Assembly: GCA_013361335.1 (NCBI GenBank)
Contig: JABFYH010000169.1
Span: 1-45,154 of the forward strand
Source: Gemmatimonadaceae bacterium
GTDB lineage: Bacteria > Gemmatimonadota > Gemmatimonadetes > Gemmatimonadales > Gemmatimonadaceae
Direction of reading: 5' to 3'
Length of the DNA stretch: 45,154 bases
Position numbers and translations under genes: made by a program. The notes below the pieces were generated by a model. That model saw only the letters and a list, made by a program, of their open reading frames with translations. It was not told where the DNA came from and made no database searches. Every line of letters begins with the position of its first letter. Within the stretch, counting starts at the first letter, position 1. This document shows positions 33,139 through 40,904 of this stretch, piece after piece.

Positions 33139-33351
33139 CCGGGCCCGGCTGGGCTGCATTGGTTCTCCGGCTACGACCCGCTGCGTGCGGGAGGGAACCG
33201 CCACGTGACGCTGCGCACATTTCCTCGCATGAACCACGTCATGCTCGACGGCCCGAGCAGCGACGTGCGCCGGTACGGTGCGCTCACGAACCTCCGCGTG
33301 CGCCGCGATCTCCTGGGGGTGCTCGCCGACTCGCTCGCGAGGACGCTCTAG
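33139..33351 (+). pseudogene. Remnant of an alpha/beta-hydrolase C-terminus
   Basis: The frame reads HWFSGYDPLRAGGN, RTFPRMNHVML and RRDLLGVLADSLARTL to a stop at 33351. In intact alpha/beta-hydrolases (S9-like peptidases) a WF..YDP segment is followed about 30 residues later by the strand with the catalytic Asp, and then by (A)GNxxV..R.FP.xNHLF with the catalytic His. Here the two are joined directly, so the Asp-bearing part is missing, and no upstream body of the gene exists. Residual translation is possible from GTG 33205, which has a good Shine-Dalgarno (GGGAGGG), giving 48 aa. It is best read as a deletion-bearing gene fragment. Confidence 0.55.
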
Positions 33352-33485
33352 AGGGAAAATGGGCGGTTTTCCGAGGGAAAATCCGCCCCGCCCATGGGGG
33401 CCGGCCTCGCGACGCGCCGTCGTATCGCGGCGTTCTCAGAGGGAAAAACGGCCATTCTCATAGGGAGATTTCGAAAAATCCCTAT
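33352..33485. repeat. GAGGGAAAA direct repeats upstream of the SWIB gene
   Basis: Three copies of GAGGGAAA start at 33351, 33373 and 33439, the first followed by an inverted TTTTCC. An imperfect palindrome follows, ATAGGGA (33460-33466) and TCCCTAT (33479-33485). The base composition is more AT-rich than the surroundings. With the hydrolase remnant this fills the 500-bp gap at 33075-33574. They may be protein-binding sites for the SWIB promoter or a degenerate repeat; no gene is seen. Confidence 0.5.
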
Positions 33486-33512
33486 TGCGCGCCCCATGGG
33501 GCATTGTATCTT
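33485..33512 (+). promoter_or_regulatory. Promoter of the SWIB gene with palindromic operator
   Basis: TTGCGC (33485-33490) and TATCTT (33507-33512) are separated by 16 nt. The spacer contains the perfect 12-bp palindrome GCCCCATGGGGC (33491-33502), placed where a repressor would block polymerase. A related CCCATGGG lies at 33391-33398. The transcript would start near 33519, about 56 nt before the ATG. Confidence 0.5.
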
Positions 33513-33574
33513 GCGCCCCGTCGTACAGCGTTTCTCTCAGAGTGAGAACCTGTTCACATTCCCAGGAGACGAGC

Positions 33575-33973
33575 ATGGCCGCGAAGAAATCTGCGAAGAA
33601 GGGTGCGAAGAAAGGCGGCGCCAAGAAGTCCTCCGCGAAGAAGGGCGCGAAGAGGGGCGGCGCCAAGAAGTCGGCGAAGTCCGGCGCCCGGAAGAAGACG
33701 GCCAAGCGGTCGGGGGCCAAGCGCACGCCGAACGCTGCCTTCATGAAGGCGATGACGCCCAGCGCGCAGCTGGCGACCGTGGTCGGCTCGACGCCGATCC
33801 CGCGCACGGAAGTGACCAAGAAGCTGTGGGCATACATCAAGCGGAAGGGTCTGCAGGATTCCAAGAACCGCCGCAACATCAACGCCGACGAGAACCTCAA
33901 GCCGGTCTTCGGCGGCAAGGGCCAGGTCTCGATGTTCGAGATGACGCGGCTCGTCAACAAGCACCTCAAGTAG
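33575..33973 (+). CDS. SWIB-domain protein with histone-like Lys/Ala tail
   Basis: 132 aa. Residues 1-50 are made almost only of Lys, Ala, Gly, Ser and Arg in repeated AKK units (AAKKSAKKGAKKGG), like histone H1 tails and bacterial HU extensions, and should bind DNA without specificity. Residues 55-130 form a SWIB/MDM2 domain: LATVVGSTPIPRTEVTKKLW, then the conserved NINADENLKPVFGGK and VSMFEMTRLVNKHL. Free SWIB proteins occur in Chlamydia and several soil phyla, where a chromatin role is suspected. A good Shine-Dalgarno (AGGAG, 33564-33568) precedes the ATG, and a terminator follows, so it is a strong single-gene unit, consistent with high expression. Confidence 0.92.
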   Translation: MAAKKSAKKGAKKGGAKKSSAKKGAKRGGAKKSAKSGARKKTAKRSGAKRTPNAAFMKAMTPSAQLATVVGSTPIPRTEVTKKLWAYIKRKGLQDSKNRRNINADENLKPVFGGKGQVSMFEMTRLVNKHLK

Positions 33974-34000
33974 CGCTCGCGGGTCTCGAGCTGCCGCATC

Positions 34001-34030
34001 GAAGGGGCGTGCCGACTGGCACGCCCCTTC
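34001..34030 (+). terminator. Terminator after the SWIB gene
   Basis: A perfect 13-bp stem (34001-34013 and 34018-34030, GAAGGGGCGTGCC and its complement) with loop GACT, 28 bp past the stop codon. No U-tract follows, so it may act with Rho or as an mRNA-stabilising hairpin. Confidence 0.75.
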
Positions 34031-34108
34031 GCGCATCGCCGAACCCTTGCCCGCGCGTGATTCGCAGGGAGATTTCAGAGCGTCCGTTCTCCCCTCCTTC
34101 AGTCGTCC

Positions 34109-34903
34109 ATGGCCTCCAACGTCGTTTCGCAGGCGCGCGGGAAGAAGAAGAGCTCCTCCGGCGCGCCGCCGCTCCGCGCGATCTGGGAGAGCGTCAAGTC
34201 GTTCGCCGGCGCGATCCTCATCTATCTCGTCATCAACACCTTCCTCATCGCGGCGTATCGCATTCCGTCGGGGTCCATGATCCCCACGCTGCTCATCGGG
34301 GACTGGCTGTTCGTGAACCGCGCCGTGTACGGCCCGCACATCCCGTTCACCAACTCGCACCTCCCGTCGTTCCGCGAGCCGACCCGCGGCGAGGTCGTGG
34401 TGTTCGTCTCGCCGTATCAGGCCGACATGGCCGCCGCCGGCGACGACCCGACGCCCACACTTGTGAAGCGCATGGTGGGGATGCCCGGCGACACCCTGTT
34501 CATGCGACAGGGGCTGCTCCACGTGAACGGCGTCCCGCAGCGCCAGGGCTACGGCGCCGAGGCGCGGCCGAGCGCCACCACCTCCCAGCCGGGCGACGTG
34601 GATCCCTTGTTCGACTGGCAGCATCAGTACGAGCTCAAGCAGTCGCGCTTCGGCGCTGCTCCGGCGCAGCCGACGCACGACAACTGGGGCCCCCTCGTCG
34701 TCCCGTCCGAGCGCTACTTCATGATGGGCGACAACCGCTACGAGTCGAAGGACAGCCGCTACTGGGGTCTCGTGCCGCGCGAGAACGTGCGCGGTCGTCC
34801 GATCTTCGTGTACTACTCCTATCGCAGCGGCGCCGAGACCGACCGGCCGCTCTCCTTCATCACCGACATCCGGTGGGGCCGCATCGGCACCCGCATCCGG
34901 TGA
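34109..34903 (+). CDS. lepB: Signal peptidase I
   Basis: Inner-membrane serine protease that removes signal peptides of exported proteins (264 aa). A basic cytoplasmic N-terminus with KKK at 12-14 precedes one membrane segment (residues 32-49, FAGAILIYLVINTFLIAA). The catalytic domain lies outside: nucleophile Ser56 in RIPSGSMIPTL, general base Lys120 in LVKRMVGMPGD, and box E MGDNRYESKDSRYWG. An insert near 140-185, rich in Ala/Pro/Gln, is longer than in minimal enzymes. It serves the many exported peptidases and plug proteins around it. It starts 16 nt before the hybrid kinase gene and may be co-transcribed with it. Confidence 0.94.
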   Translation: MASNVVSQARGKKKSSSGAPPLRAIWESVKSFAGAILIYLVINTFLIAAYRIPSGSMIPTLLIGDWLFVNRAVYGPHIPFTNSHLPSFREPTRGEVVVFVSPYQADMAAAGDDPTPTLVKRMVGMPGDTLFMRQGLLHVNGVPQRQGYGAEARPSATTSQPGDVDPLFDWQHQYELKQSRFGAAPAQPTHDNWGPLVVPSERYFMMGDNRYESKDSRYWGLVPRENVRGRPIFVYYSYRSGAETDRPLSFITDIRWGRIGTRIR

Positions 34904-34919
34904 GCCGGCGCGTAGGCAC

Positions 34920-36944
34920 GTGACCAGCGGCCCCCCACCCGAGCTGGACGCGCAGCGTGTGCTGCACCGCATGTGGTGGCTCGGGCAGCAGATCACGCTC
35001 GAGCTCAACCCGCGCCGCGTGCTCGACCGCTTCCTCGAGGCGGCCGCCGACGTCGCCCAGGCCGACGGCGCCGCCCTCGGGCTCCTCGGGACCGACGGCA
35101 TGATCGAGGTCACCGCGGCGAGTGGCTCGCTCGCCGCGCTCGCGGGACAGCGGATGCCGGTGAGCGGATCGGCGATGGGCCGCGTCATTCGCGCCGGCGG
35201 CTCGTGGAGCGTCGCCGACGTGACCGCCCACCGCGATCGGATCCACGCCTCGTGGTTCGAGCAGCTCGAGGCGCCGCCGCGCGGGATGGCCGTCGTCCCC
35301 GTGCAGCGGCGCGGGGAGCGGATCGGCGCGGTGACGATCGCGTCGCGGCGTGAGCACACCTTCTCCCCGCTCGAGCTCGAGCGGGTCGAAGCGATGGCCG
35401 ACCTTCTCTCGGTCGCCCTGGCAAACGCCGAGCTGTTCGAGTCGGTGCGCCAGGCGGAATGGCGCTTCCGCACCCTCTTTCGCGCCGCACCGGATGCGGT
35501 GCTCACCGTGCTCCAGACCACCGGCCGCGTGCGCGAGGCGAACGACGCCGTCCGCGAGGTGTTCGGGCTCGAGCCGCATCAGGTCGTCGGCCGCCAGCTG
35601 CTCGATCTCCTCCTCGCCAGCGACCGTCCCCTCCTCGAGGACGCGCTCACCAGGGCGTTCGCCGGCCCACCCGCGCGCGTCGAGGTGCACGTCACCACGC
35701 CGCAGGGGCCGCCGCGCGTCGTCGCCCTCGCCGTGAGCCGCCTGCCGGAAGCCGATCCGCCGAGTGCCCTGCTCGTCGCGCGCGACATGACCCACGAGCG
35801 CGAGCTGCGCGTGCGGCTGATGGAATCGGACCGGCTGGCGGCGGTCGGCGAGCTGGTGGCCGGCGTGGCGCACGAGGTGAACAATCCGCTCAGCTCCATC
35901 AGCGCCTTCGCCCAGCTCCTCCTCCGCGATGGGACGCTGACGCCGTCGCAGCGCGAGTCGCTCGAGGTGATCCGCGGCGAGACGATCCGCGCCAGCCAGG
36001 TGGTGAAGGACCTTCTCGCCTTCGCGCGCCGCAGCGAGCCGCAGAGCGCACCGCTCGACCTGAACGCCGTCGTCGGTCGCACGCTCCGCATGCGCCAGTA
36101 CCAGTTCAACGAGGCGGCGGTGCGCGTGGAGTCGGAGCTCGCCGCCGACCTGCCCGCGGTGATGGGAGATGCGCGACAGCTCCAGCAGGTGTGCCTCAAT
36201 CTGCTGACCAACGCCGTGCAGGCGATGAGCCCCGCCGGTGGCGTGCTGCGCGTGCGCACCTACCAGACGGACGACCGCGTCCGCCTCGAGGTGCAGGACA
36301 CGGGGCCCGGCATCGCGGGGAGCGCCCGCGCGCACATCTTCGAGCCCTTCTTCACGACCAAGAAGGAGGGGGAGGGCACGGGCCTCGGGCTGAGCGTGAG
36401 CTACGGCATCGTGACCAGCCACGGCGGCACGATCGAAGTGGCGGAGACCGGCCCGCAGGGCACGACCTTCCGCGTCAGCCTTCCCGCCGCATCGGGGACG
36501 GCGTCGCACGAGAAGGAGCGCGACGCGGCGCCGGCGGCGCTGCGGTCCCCGCTGGCCGGCATCAAGCTGCTGTTCGTGGACGACGAGCCGGCGCTGCGCA
36601 ACGGGATGCAGGCCTTCGGGGAGATGCGCGGCTTCACCGTGCTCACCGCCTCCGACGGAACGGCGGCCCTCGAGACCGCGCGCACCACGGGGGTGGACGC
36701 CGTGGTGTGCGACCTCCGCATGCCGGGGATGGACGGCTACGCCTTTCACGAGCAGCTTCGGCAGGAGCGGCCGGGCCTGGCGTCGCGCACGGTGTTCATC
36801 ACCGGAGACGTGGTCGCCACGACGTCGTCGCGCAGCAGCGTCGCCCGCCAGCCCGTGCTCACCAAGCCGTTCGCGTTCGACAAGATCGAGGAGGCGCTGA
36901 TCGCCGTCATGCGTGGCGCCCCGTACGGAACGGCGAGGGCCTAG
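34920..36944 (+). CDS. Soluble hybrid histidine kinase (GAF-PAS-HisKA-HATPase-REC)
   Basis: 674 aa, with no membrane segment, so it senses a cytoplasmic signal. Order: GAF domain about 25-175; PAS about 185-300 (FRTLFRAAPDAVLTVL); HisKA with H318 in GVAHEVNNPLSSISAFAQLLL; HATPase with N-box LLTNAVQAM, G1 DTGPGI and G2 GEGTGLGLS about 420-535; C-terminal receiver about 550-670 with FVDDEPAL, phosphoacceptor D598 in VCDLRMPGMDG and K in LTKPF. The start is GTG 34920, right behind signal peptidase. No output domain is attached, so phosphate must go to another protein; the receiver/DHp protein at 31487 is one candidate. Confidence 0.92.
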   Translation: MTSGPPPELDAQRVLHRMWWLGQQITLELNPRRVLDRFLEAAADVAQADGAALGLLGTDGMIEVTAASGSLAALAGQRMPVSGSAMGRVIRAGGSWSVADVTAHRDRIHASWFEQLEAPPRGMAVVPVQRRGERIGAVTIASRREHTFSPLELERVEAMADLLSVALANAELFESVRQAEWRFRTLFRAAPDAVLTVLQTTGRVREANDAVREVFGLEPHQVVGRQLLDLLLASDRPLLEDALTRAFAGPPARVEVHVTTPQGPPRVVALAVSRLPEADPPSALLVARDMTHERELRVRLMESDRLAAVGELVAGVAHEVNNPLSSISAFAQLLLRDGTLTPSQRESLEVIRGETIRASQVVKDLLAFARRSEPQSAPLDLNAVVGRTLRMRQYQFNEAAVRVESELAADLPAVMGDARQLQQVCLNLLTNAVQAMSPAGGVLRVRTYQTDDRVRLEVQDTGPGIAGSARAHIFEPFFTTKKEGEGTGLGLSVSYGIVTSHGGTIEVAETGPQGTTFRVSLPAASGTASHEKERDAAPAALRSPLAGIKLLFVDDEPALRNGMQAFGEMRGFTVLTASDGTAALETARTTGVDAVVCDLRMPGMDGYAFHEQLRQERPGLASRTVFITGDVVATTSSRSSVARQPVLTKPFAFDKIEEALIAVMRGAPYGTARA

Positions 36945-37019
36945 CTCCGCCCGGCGACCGGGCGCCGTGCCCCCGGCCGCAGTCGCTCGTCTAGCTACGA
37001 ATCCCGTCTCGACGTCCCC

Positions 37020-37559
37020 ATGCCCTCCGCCTTCCCACGACAGACGATCGAATGGCACCTCGAGGAGCCCGCGGCCTTCCGCCGGCTCTCGCTGTCGCTC
37101 GTCGAGATGGCGGTCCTCACGGGGATCGTGCTGCGGCTGCTGCGCGCCTTCGCCTTCACCCACGGCCGCGCGAGCGTCATCGTCTCCATCGGCGCGGTCG
37201 TCGTCTGGGGCCTCATCCTCGTCGGGATGGCCACCGCCCATCTGGCCAACTTCCCCCTCCGGCGATGGTTCTGGCGCGCTCCGCTCTTCGGCCTCGCCGA
37301 GACCGCGGGCGAGATGGTCACCAGCCTGCTGCTCATCTGGCTCGGGCGTGAGCCCAACGGGACGGCGCGCGCCCACTTCCACGACTGGCCGAGCATGGCC
37401 GCCCGCGCCCTGCTGTGGAGCGAGCTGACCCTGTGCCTCTGGATGCTGCTGCTCGCCGGGATCATCATCCTCGTCCGTCGCAGCGGCATGGCACGAGGCG
37501 TGGACGCCGAGCCGCTCACCGACCCGAGGCTTCCCCCGGCGTCGCCCTCCGGACGCTGA
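37020..37559 (+). CDS. Four-helix membrane protein, function unknown
   Basis: 179 aa. Four hydrophobic segments are visible at about residues 28-45, 56-75, 88-106 and 132-152, the first after an amphipathic N-terminus (EWHLEEPAAFRRLSLSL). FPLRRWFWRAPLFGLAETAGEM between segments two and three may be functional. The C-terminus is proline-rich and polar. I recognise no family. It lies between the hybrid kinase and the amidotransferase gene, with about 75 and 118 bp of non-coding DNA on either side. Confidence 0.7.
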   Translation: MPSAFPRQTIEWHLEEPAAFRRLSLSLVEMAVLTGIVLRLLRAFAFTHGRASVIVSIGAVVVWGLILVGMATAHLANFPLRRWFWRAPLFGLAETAGEMVTSLLLIWLGREPNGTARAHFHDWPSMAARALLWSELTLCLWMLLLAGIIILVRRSGMARGVDAEPLTDPRLPPASPSGR

Positions 37560-37593
37560 GCGGCGCCAGGCGGCCGGATCGTTGCGTAGCCCC

Positions 37594-37610
37594 GGGGCAC
37601 GGCGTTGCTT
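37594..37610 (+). promoter_or_regulatory. Weak candidate sigma-54 promoter of the amidotransferase gene
   Basis: GGGGCACGGCGTTGCTT has GG (37595-37596) and GC (37607-37608) spaced by 10 nt, with the TTGCT of the -12 element. The GGCAC core is shifted by one base from consensus, so strength is doubtful. The -12 GC lies 70 nt before the start codon, as for the two PEP-CTERM genes (66 and 72 nt). Confidence 0.3.
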
Positions 37611-37677
37611 TAGGGTGGCGGCGCCTGTCGTTCGCCAGGACCTCCGATCGACGGACCCCCTCGAGCGCTGACCGCAG

Positions 37678-39645
37678 ATGTGTGGGATTGTTGGACTAGC
37701 CATTCCTGACCGGCTCGGACGCGCCGTCGACCAGGCCGCACTGCTCCGGATGCGTGATGCGCTCACCCATCGTGGCCCGGACGACGCCGGCGTCATGGTC
37801 GACGGCGGCGTGGGCCTCGGCCACCGCCGGCTGAGCATCGTCGACGTCGCCCATGGGCATCAGCCCATGACGACCGAGGACGGGCGCTCCACCCTCGTCT
37901 ACAACGGCGAGATCTACAACCACCCCGACCTCCAGCGGCAGCTCGAGGCGCAGGGGGTGCACTATCGCACGCACTGCGACACCGAGAGCGTGCTCCACCT
38001 CTACGAGCGGCACGGCGCCGATTTCCCGCGCCACTGCCGCGGCATGTTCGCCATCGGCCTGTGGGACCGCGCGACGCGCACCCTCACCCTGGCGCGCGAC
38101 CGCTTCGGGGTGAAGCCGCTGTACTACCACCACGCCGCCGACGGCACGCTCAGCTTCGCGTCCGAGATCAAGGCGCTCCTCGCCGCCGGTGCCGTCGCAC
38201 CCGCGCTCGATCACGCCTCGCTCCCCGACTTTCTGGCCAACCATGCGACCAGCGGGGTGACGACGCTCTTCCAGGGCGTGCGGCGCCTGCCGGCGGGCCA
38301 TACCCTCACCTGGCGCGACGGCACGATCGAGCTGCGCCGCTACTGGGACCTGTCCTACCGGCGTCCCGCGGGCGAGCCCGCGCCCGACGATCGCGCCATC
38401 GTCGCCGAGTACGGCCGGCGCCTCGAGGAGGCGGTCCGGCTTCGCCTGATGGCCGACGTCCCGCTGGGCGCCTTCCTCTCGGGCGGAATCGACTCGGCGG
38501 CCATCACGGCCATCATGGCCGACTTGATCGATGCGCCGGTGCGCACCTTCTCCGTCGCCTTCGCCGAACGGGAAGCCAACGAGCTCCAGTATGCGCGCAT
38601 GGTCGCCGAGCGGTATCGCACGGACCACCACGAGATCCTCCTCTCGCCGGGCGCCTTCTGGAAGGCGCTGCCGCAGCTCGTCTATCACGAGGACGAGCCC
38701 CTGGCGCATCCGTCGTCGGTCGCGCTGCATGCCGTCTCCGAGCTCGCCGCCGAGCACGTGAAGGTCGTGCTCACCGGCGAGGGCAGCGACGAGACGCTCG
38801 CCGGCTACAACCGCTATCGCGTCACCGTGGCCAACATGGCGCTCGGCGGCATGTGGGAGCGGGTCGTGCCCGACGGCCTTCGCCGGCGGATCGCGAACAC
38901 GATCGGCGAGGCGGGGCAGCCGGGGGTGCGCGGCAAGCTCGCGCGCACCTTCCTCGCCCGTCGCGCGAACCTCGACGCGATGTACTTCGACAACTTCGCC
39001 GTCTTCGATCCGGGCCGGCAGGCGTCGCTGCTCACCGCCGCGGAGCGCGAGACCACGCGCGGCATCGATCCGTACGCGGCCTTCCACGCCGCCCACGCGG
39101 CGAGCGATGCACCGAGCATGCTGGGTCGCCTGCTGTACGTCGACGCCAAGACCTATCTGCACGAGCTGCTGATGAAGCAGGATCAGATGAGCATGGCAGC
39201 GAGCATCGAGAGCCGCGTGCCCTTCCTGGACCACCCGCTCGTGGAGTTCGTCGCCGGTCTGCCCGACCGGGCCAAGCTGCGCGGGATGACGACGAAGTGG
39301 ATGCTCCGCCAGGCGATGCGCGACCGCCTGCCGGCGCCGATCCTCTCGCGCAAGAAGATGGGCTTCCCGGTGCCGGTGGGGCGGTGGCTGCGCGGGGAGT
39401 GGCGATTCCTGCTCGACGAGCTGGTGCTCGGCGAGCGGGCGCGTCGCCGCGGGCTTTTCGAGCCGGCCGCGGTGCGCCGGCTGGTCGACGGGCATCTCGC
39501 GGGAGAGAACCACGCGGAGCGCCTCTGGGCGCTGCTGACCTTCGAGCTCTGGATGCGCATCTTCTTCGACGGTGAAGATCCGGCGTCGATCCCGATGGAC
39601 CGGCAGTCGGCGCCGCAGTTCGCCGGCAGCGCGATGCTGGCCTAG
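37678..39645 (+). CDS. Asparagine synthase-like amidotransferase, XrtA/PEP-CTERM type
   Basis: Glutamine-hydrolysing amidotransferase of 655 aa. The N-terminal Ntn domain begins MCGIVG, so Cys2 becomes the nucleophile after Met removal; HRGPDDAG, VYNGEIYNH and ARDRFGVKPLYY follow. The synthetase domain has the ATP pyrophosphatase loop FLSGGIDSAAI near residue 268 and GEGSDETLAGYNRYR, then IESRVPFLDHPLVEF. The C-terminal RKKMGFPVPVGRWLRG and total length match the amidotransferase that accompanies exosortase A loci rather than housekeeping AsnB. Two glycosyltransferases follow within 5 and 10 bp, and PEP-CTERM genes are nearby, so a role in exopolysaccharide synthesis is likely. Plain asparagine synthesis cannot be excluded. 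Confidence 0.85.
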   Translation: MCGIVGLAIPDRLGRAVDQAALLRMRDALTHRGPDDAGVMVDGGVGLGHRRLSIVDVAHGHQPMTTEDGRSTLVYNGEIYNHPDLQRQLEAQGVHYRTHCDTESVLHLYERHGADFPRHCRGMFAIGLWDRATRTLTLARDRFGVKPLYYHHAADGTLSFASEIKALLAAGAVAPALDHASLPDFLANHATSGVTTLFQGVRRLPAGHTLTWRDGTIELRRYWDLSYRRPAGEPAPDDRAIVAEYGRRLEEAVRLRLMADVPLGAFLSGGIDSAAITAIMADLIDAPVRTFSVAFAEREANELQYARMVAERYRTDHHEILLSPGAFWKALPQLVYHEDEPLAHPSSVALHAVSELAAEHVKVVLTGEGSDETLAGYNRYRVTVANMALGGMWERVVPDGLRRRIANTIGEAGQPGVRGKLARTFLARRANLDAMYFDNFAVFDPGRQASLLTAAERETTRGIDPYAAFHAAHAASDAPSMLGRLLYVDAKTYLHELLMKQDQMSMAASIESRVPFLDHPLVEFVAGLPDRAKLRGMTTKWMLRQAMRDRLPAPILSRKKMGFPVPVGRWLRGEWRFLLDELVLGERARRRGLFEPAAVRRLVDGHLAGENHAERLWALLTFELWMRIFFDGEDPASIPMDRQSAPQFAGSAMLA

Positions 39646-39649
39646 CGCG

Positions 39650-40894
39650 GTGCACGTTCTCTGGATCAAGACGGATCTGCTCTTTCCCCTGAACTCCGGG
39701 GGCAGGATCCGCACCTTCGAGATGCTGCGCGCCATCCGCCGCCGGCACGACGTCACCTACGTCGCCCTCGACGACGGCACCACCTCGCCCGAGGCGCTGG
39801 AGCACGCACGCGAGTACGCGACGCAGGTGGACCTCGTGCCGCACCGCCGGCCGGCGAAGGGCAGCCCGGCGTTCTTCGGCGCCCTGCTGGCCAACCTCGC
39901 GTCGCCGAACCCGTACGTGATCGATCGCTATCGCTCCCCGGCGATGGCGGAGCGCATCCGGTACTGGTGCACCCAGGACGTCGACCTGCTGGTCTGCGAC
40001 TTCATCTTCCCCGCGCCGGCGGTGCCGCGCACGGCGTCGATCCCGCGCATCATCTTCCAGCACAACGTCGAGGCGCGGATCTGGGCGCGCCACGCCGCGG
40101 TCGGCCGCACGCCGCTCCACCGCGCCTACTTCCGACTCCAGCACGAGCGCATGCGTCGCGCGGAGGCGGCGCTGTGCGCGACCTTCGACGGCGTGGTCGC
40201 CGTCTCGGAGTCCGACGCCGAGGAGTTCCGGTCGGCGTACGGCCTCACGAACGTGGAGAGCGTCCCCACCGGCGTGAACACCGACTTCTTCCAGACCACC
40301 GACCCCGCGGCCCGCGAGCCGGCGCACCTGCTCTTCCTCGGCGCCATGGACTGGATGCCCAATGCGGATGGCATCCGCTGGTTCGTGAAGGAGGTGCTGC
40401 CGCTCGTCCGTCGTCGCGCCCCCGAGGTGCGGCTCACCATCGTCGGCCGCGATCCGATCGCGTCGGTGCGCGAGCTCCACGCGCCCGACCAGGGGGTGGT
40501 CGTCACCGGAACGGTGCCGGACGTGCGGCCCTGGCTCGCGTCCTCCGCCGTCTTCGTCGTGCCGCTGCGCGTCGGCGGGGGCACGCGGCTCAAGCTCTAC
40601 GAAGGCCTCGCCACCGGGATCCCGACGGTTTCCACGACGATCGGCGCGGAAGGGCTCCCGCTCGAGGACGGCGTACACCTGCGCATCGCCGACGCCCCCG
40701 AGGCCATGGCGGATGCGATCGTATCCCTCGTGCACGACCCGGACGGCGCGGTACGGATGGGCGCCGCGGCCGCGCGATACGTCCGCGGGACGTTCGGCTG
40801 GGACGGCGTGGCGCAGCAGTTCGTCGACGCCTGCGTGCGGCTCGGCGCCCGGTCGTCCCACCTCGACGGCGATCCGGTGGGCGCACCCCTCTGA
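39650..40894 (+). CDS. Glycosyltransferase family 4, PEP-CTERM-associated type
   Basis: GT-B glycosyltransferase of 414 aa. GTG 39650 lies 4 nt after the amidotransferase stop; upstream in-frame codons are within that gene. The N-terminus VLWIKTDLLFPLNSGGRIRTFEMLRAI is the acceptor-domain start typical of sugar transferases in EpsH/XrtA loci. The second Rossmann domain contains LFLGAMDWMPNADGIRWF and the donor-site segment VPLRVGGGTRLKLYEGLATG, with the basic and acidic residues that bind nucleotide-sugar. It should act on the cytoplasmic face to build an exopolysaccharide repeat unit. The sugar is unknown. Confidence 0.87.
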   Translation: MHVLWIKTDLLFPLNSGGRIRTFEMLRAIRRRHDVTYVALDDGTTSPEALEHAREYATQVDLVPHRRPAKGSPAFFGALLANLASPNPYVIDRYRSPAMAERIRYWCTQDVDLLVCDFIFPAPAVPRTASIPRIIFQHNVEARIWARHAAVGRTPLHRAYFRLQHERMRRAEAALCATFDGVVAVSESDAEEFRSAYGLTNVESVPTGVNTDFFQTTDPAAREPAHLLFLGAMDWMPNADGIRWFVKEVLPLVRRRAPEVRLTIVGRDPIASVRELHAPDQGVVVTGTVPDVRPWLASSAVFVVPLRVGGGTRLKLYEGLATGIPTVSTTIGAEGLPLEDGVHLRIADAPEAMADAIVSLVHDPDGAVRMGAAAARYVRGTFGWDGVAQQFVDACVRLGARSSHLDGDPVGAPL

Positions 40895-40904
40895 GTCTCT
40901 TCAC

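Noticed and set aside
33108-33545. 145-codon plus-strand frame in the gap before the SWIB gene
   Set aside because: Composition is arbitrary, it runs through the repeats and into the SWIB promoter, and it conflicts with the hydrolase-like frame.
34920-36944. Hybrid kinase as the exosortase-associated PrsK
   Set aside because: PrsK is a membrane protein with many N-terminal helices. This one is soluble, has GAF-PAS input and a fused receiver, and no PrsR-like activator is adjacent.
37678-39645. Housekeeping asparagine synthetase
   Set aside because: Not excluded by motifs, but length, operon with two glycosyltransferases and nearby PEP-CTERM genes fit the exosortase-associated amidotransferase better.
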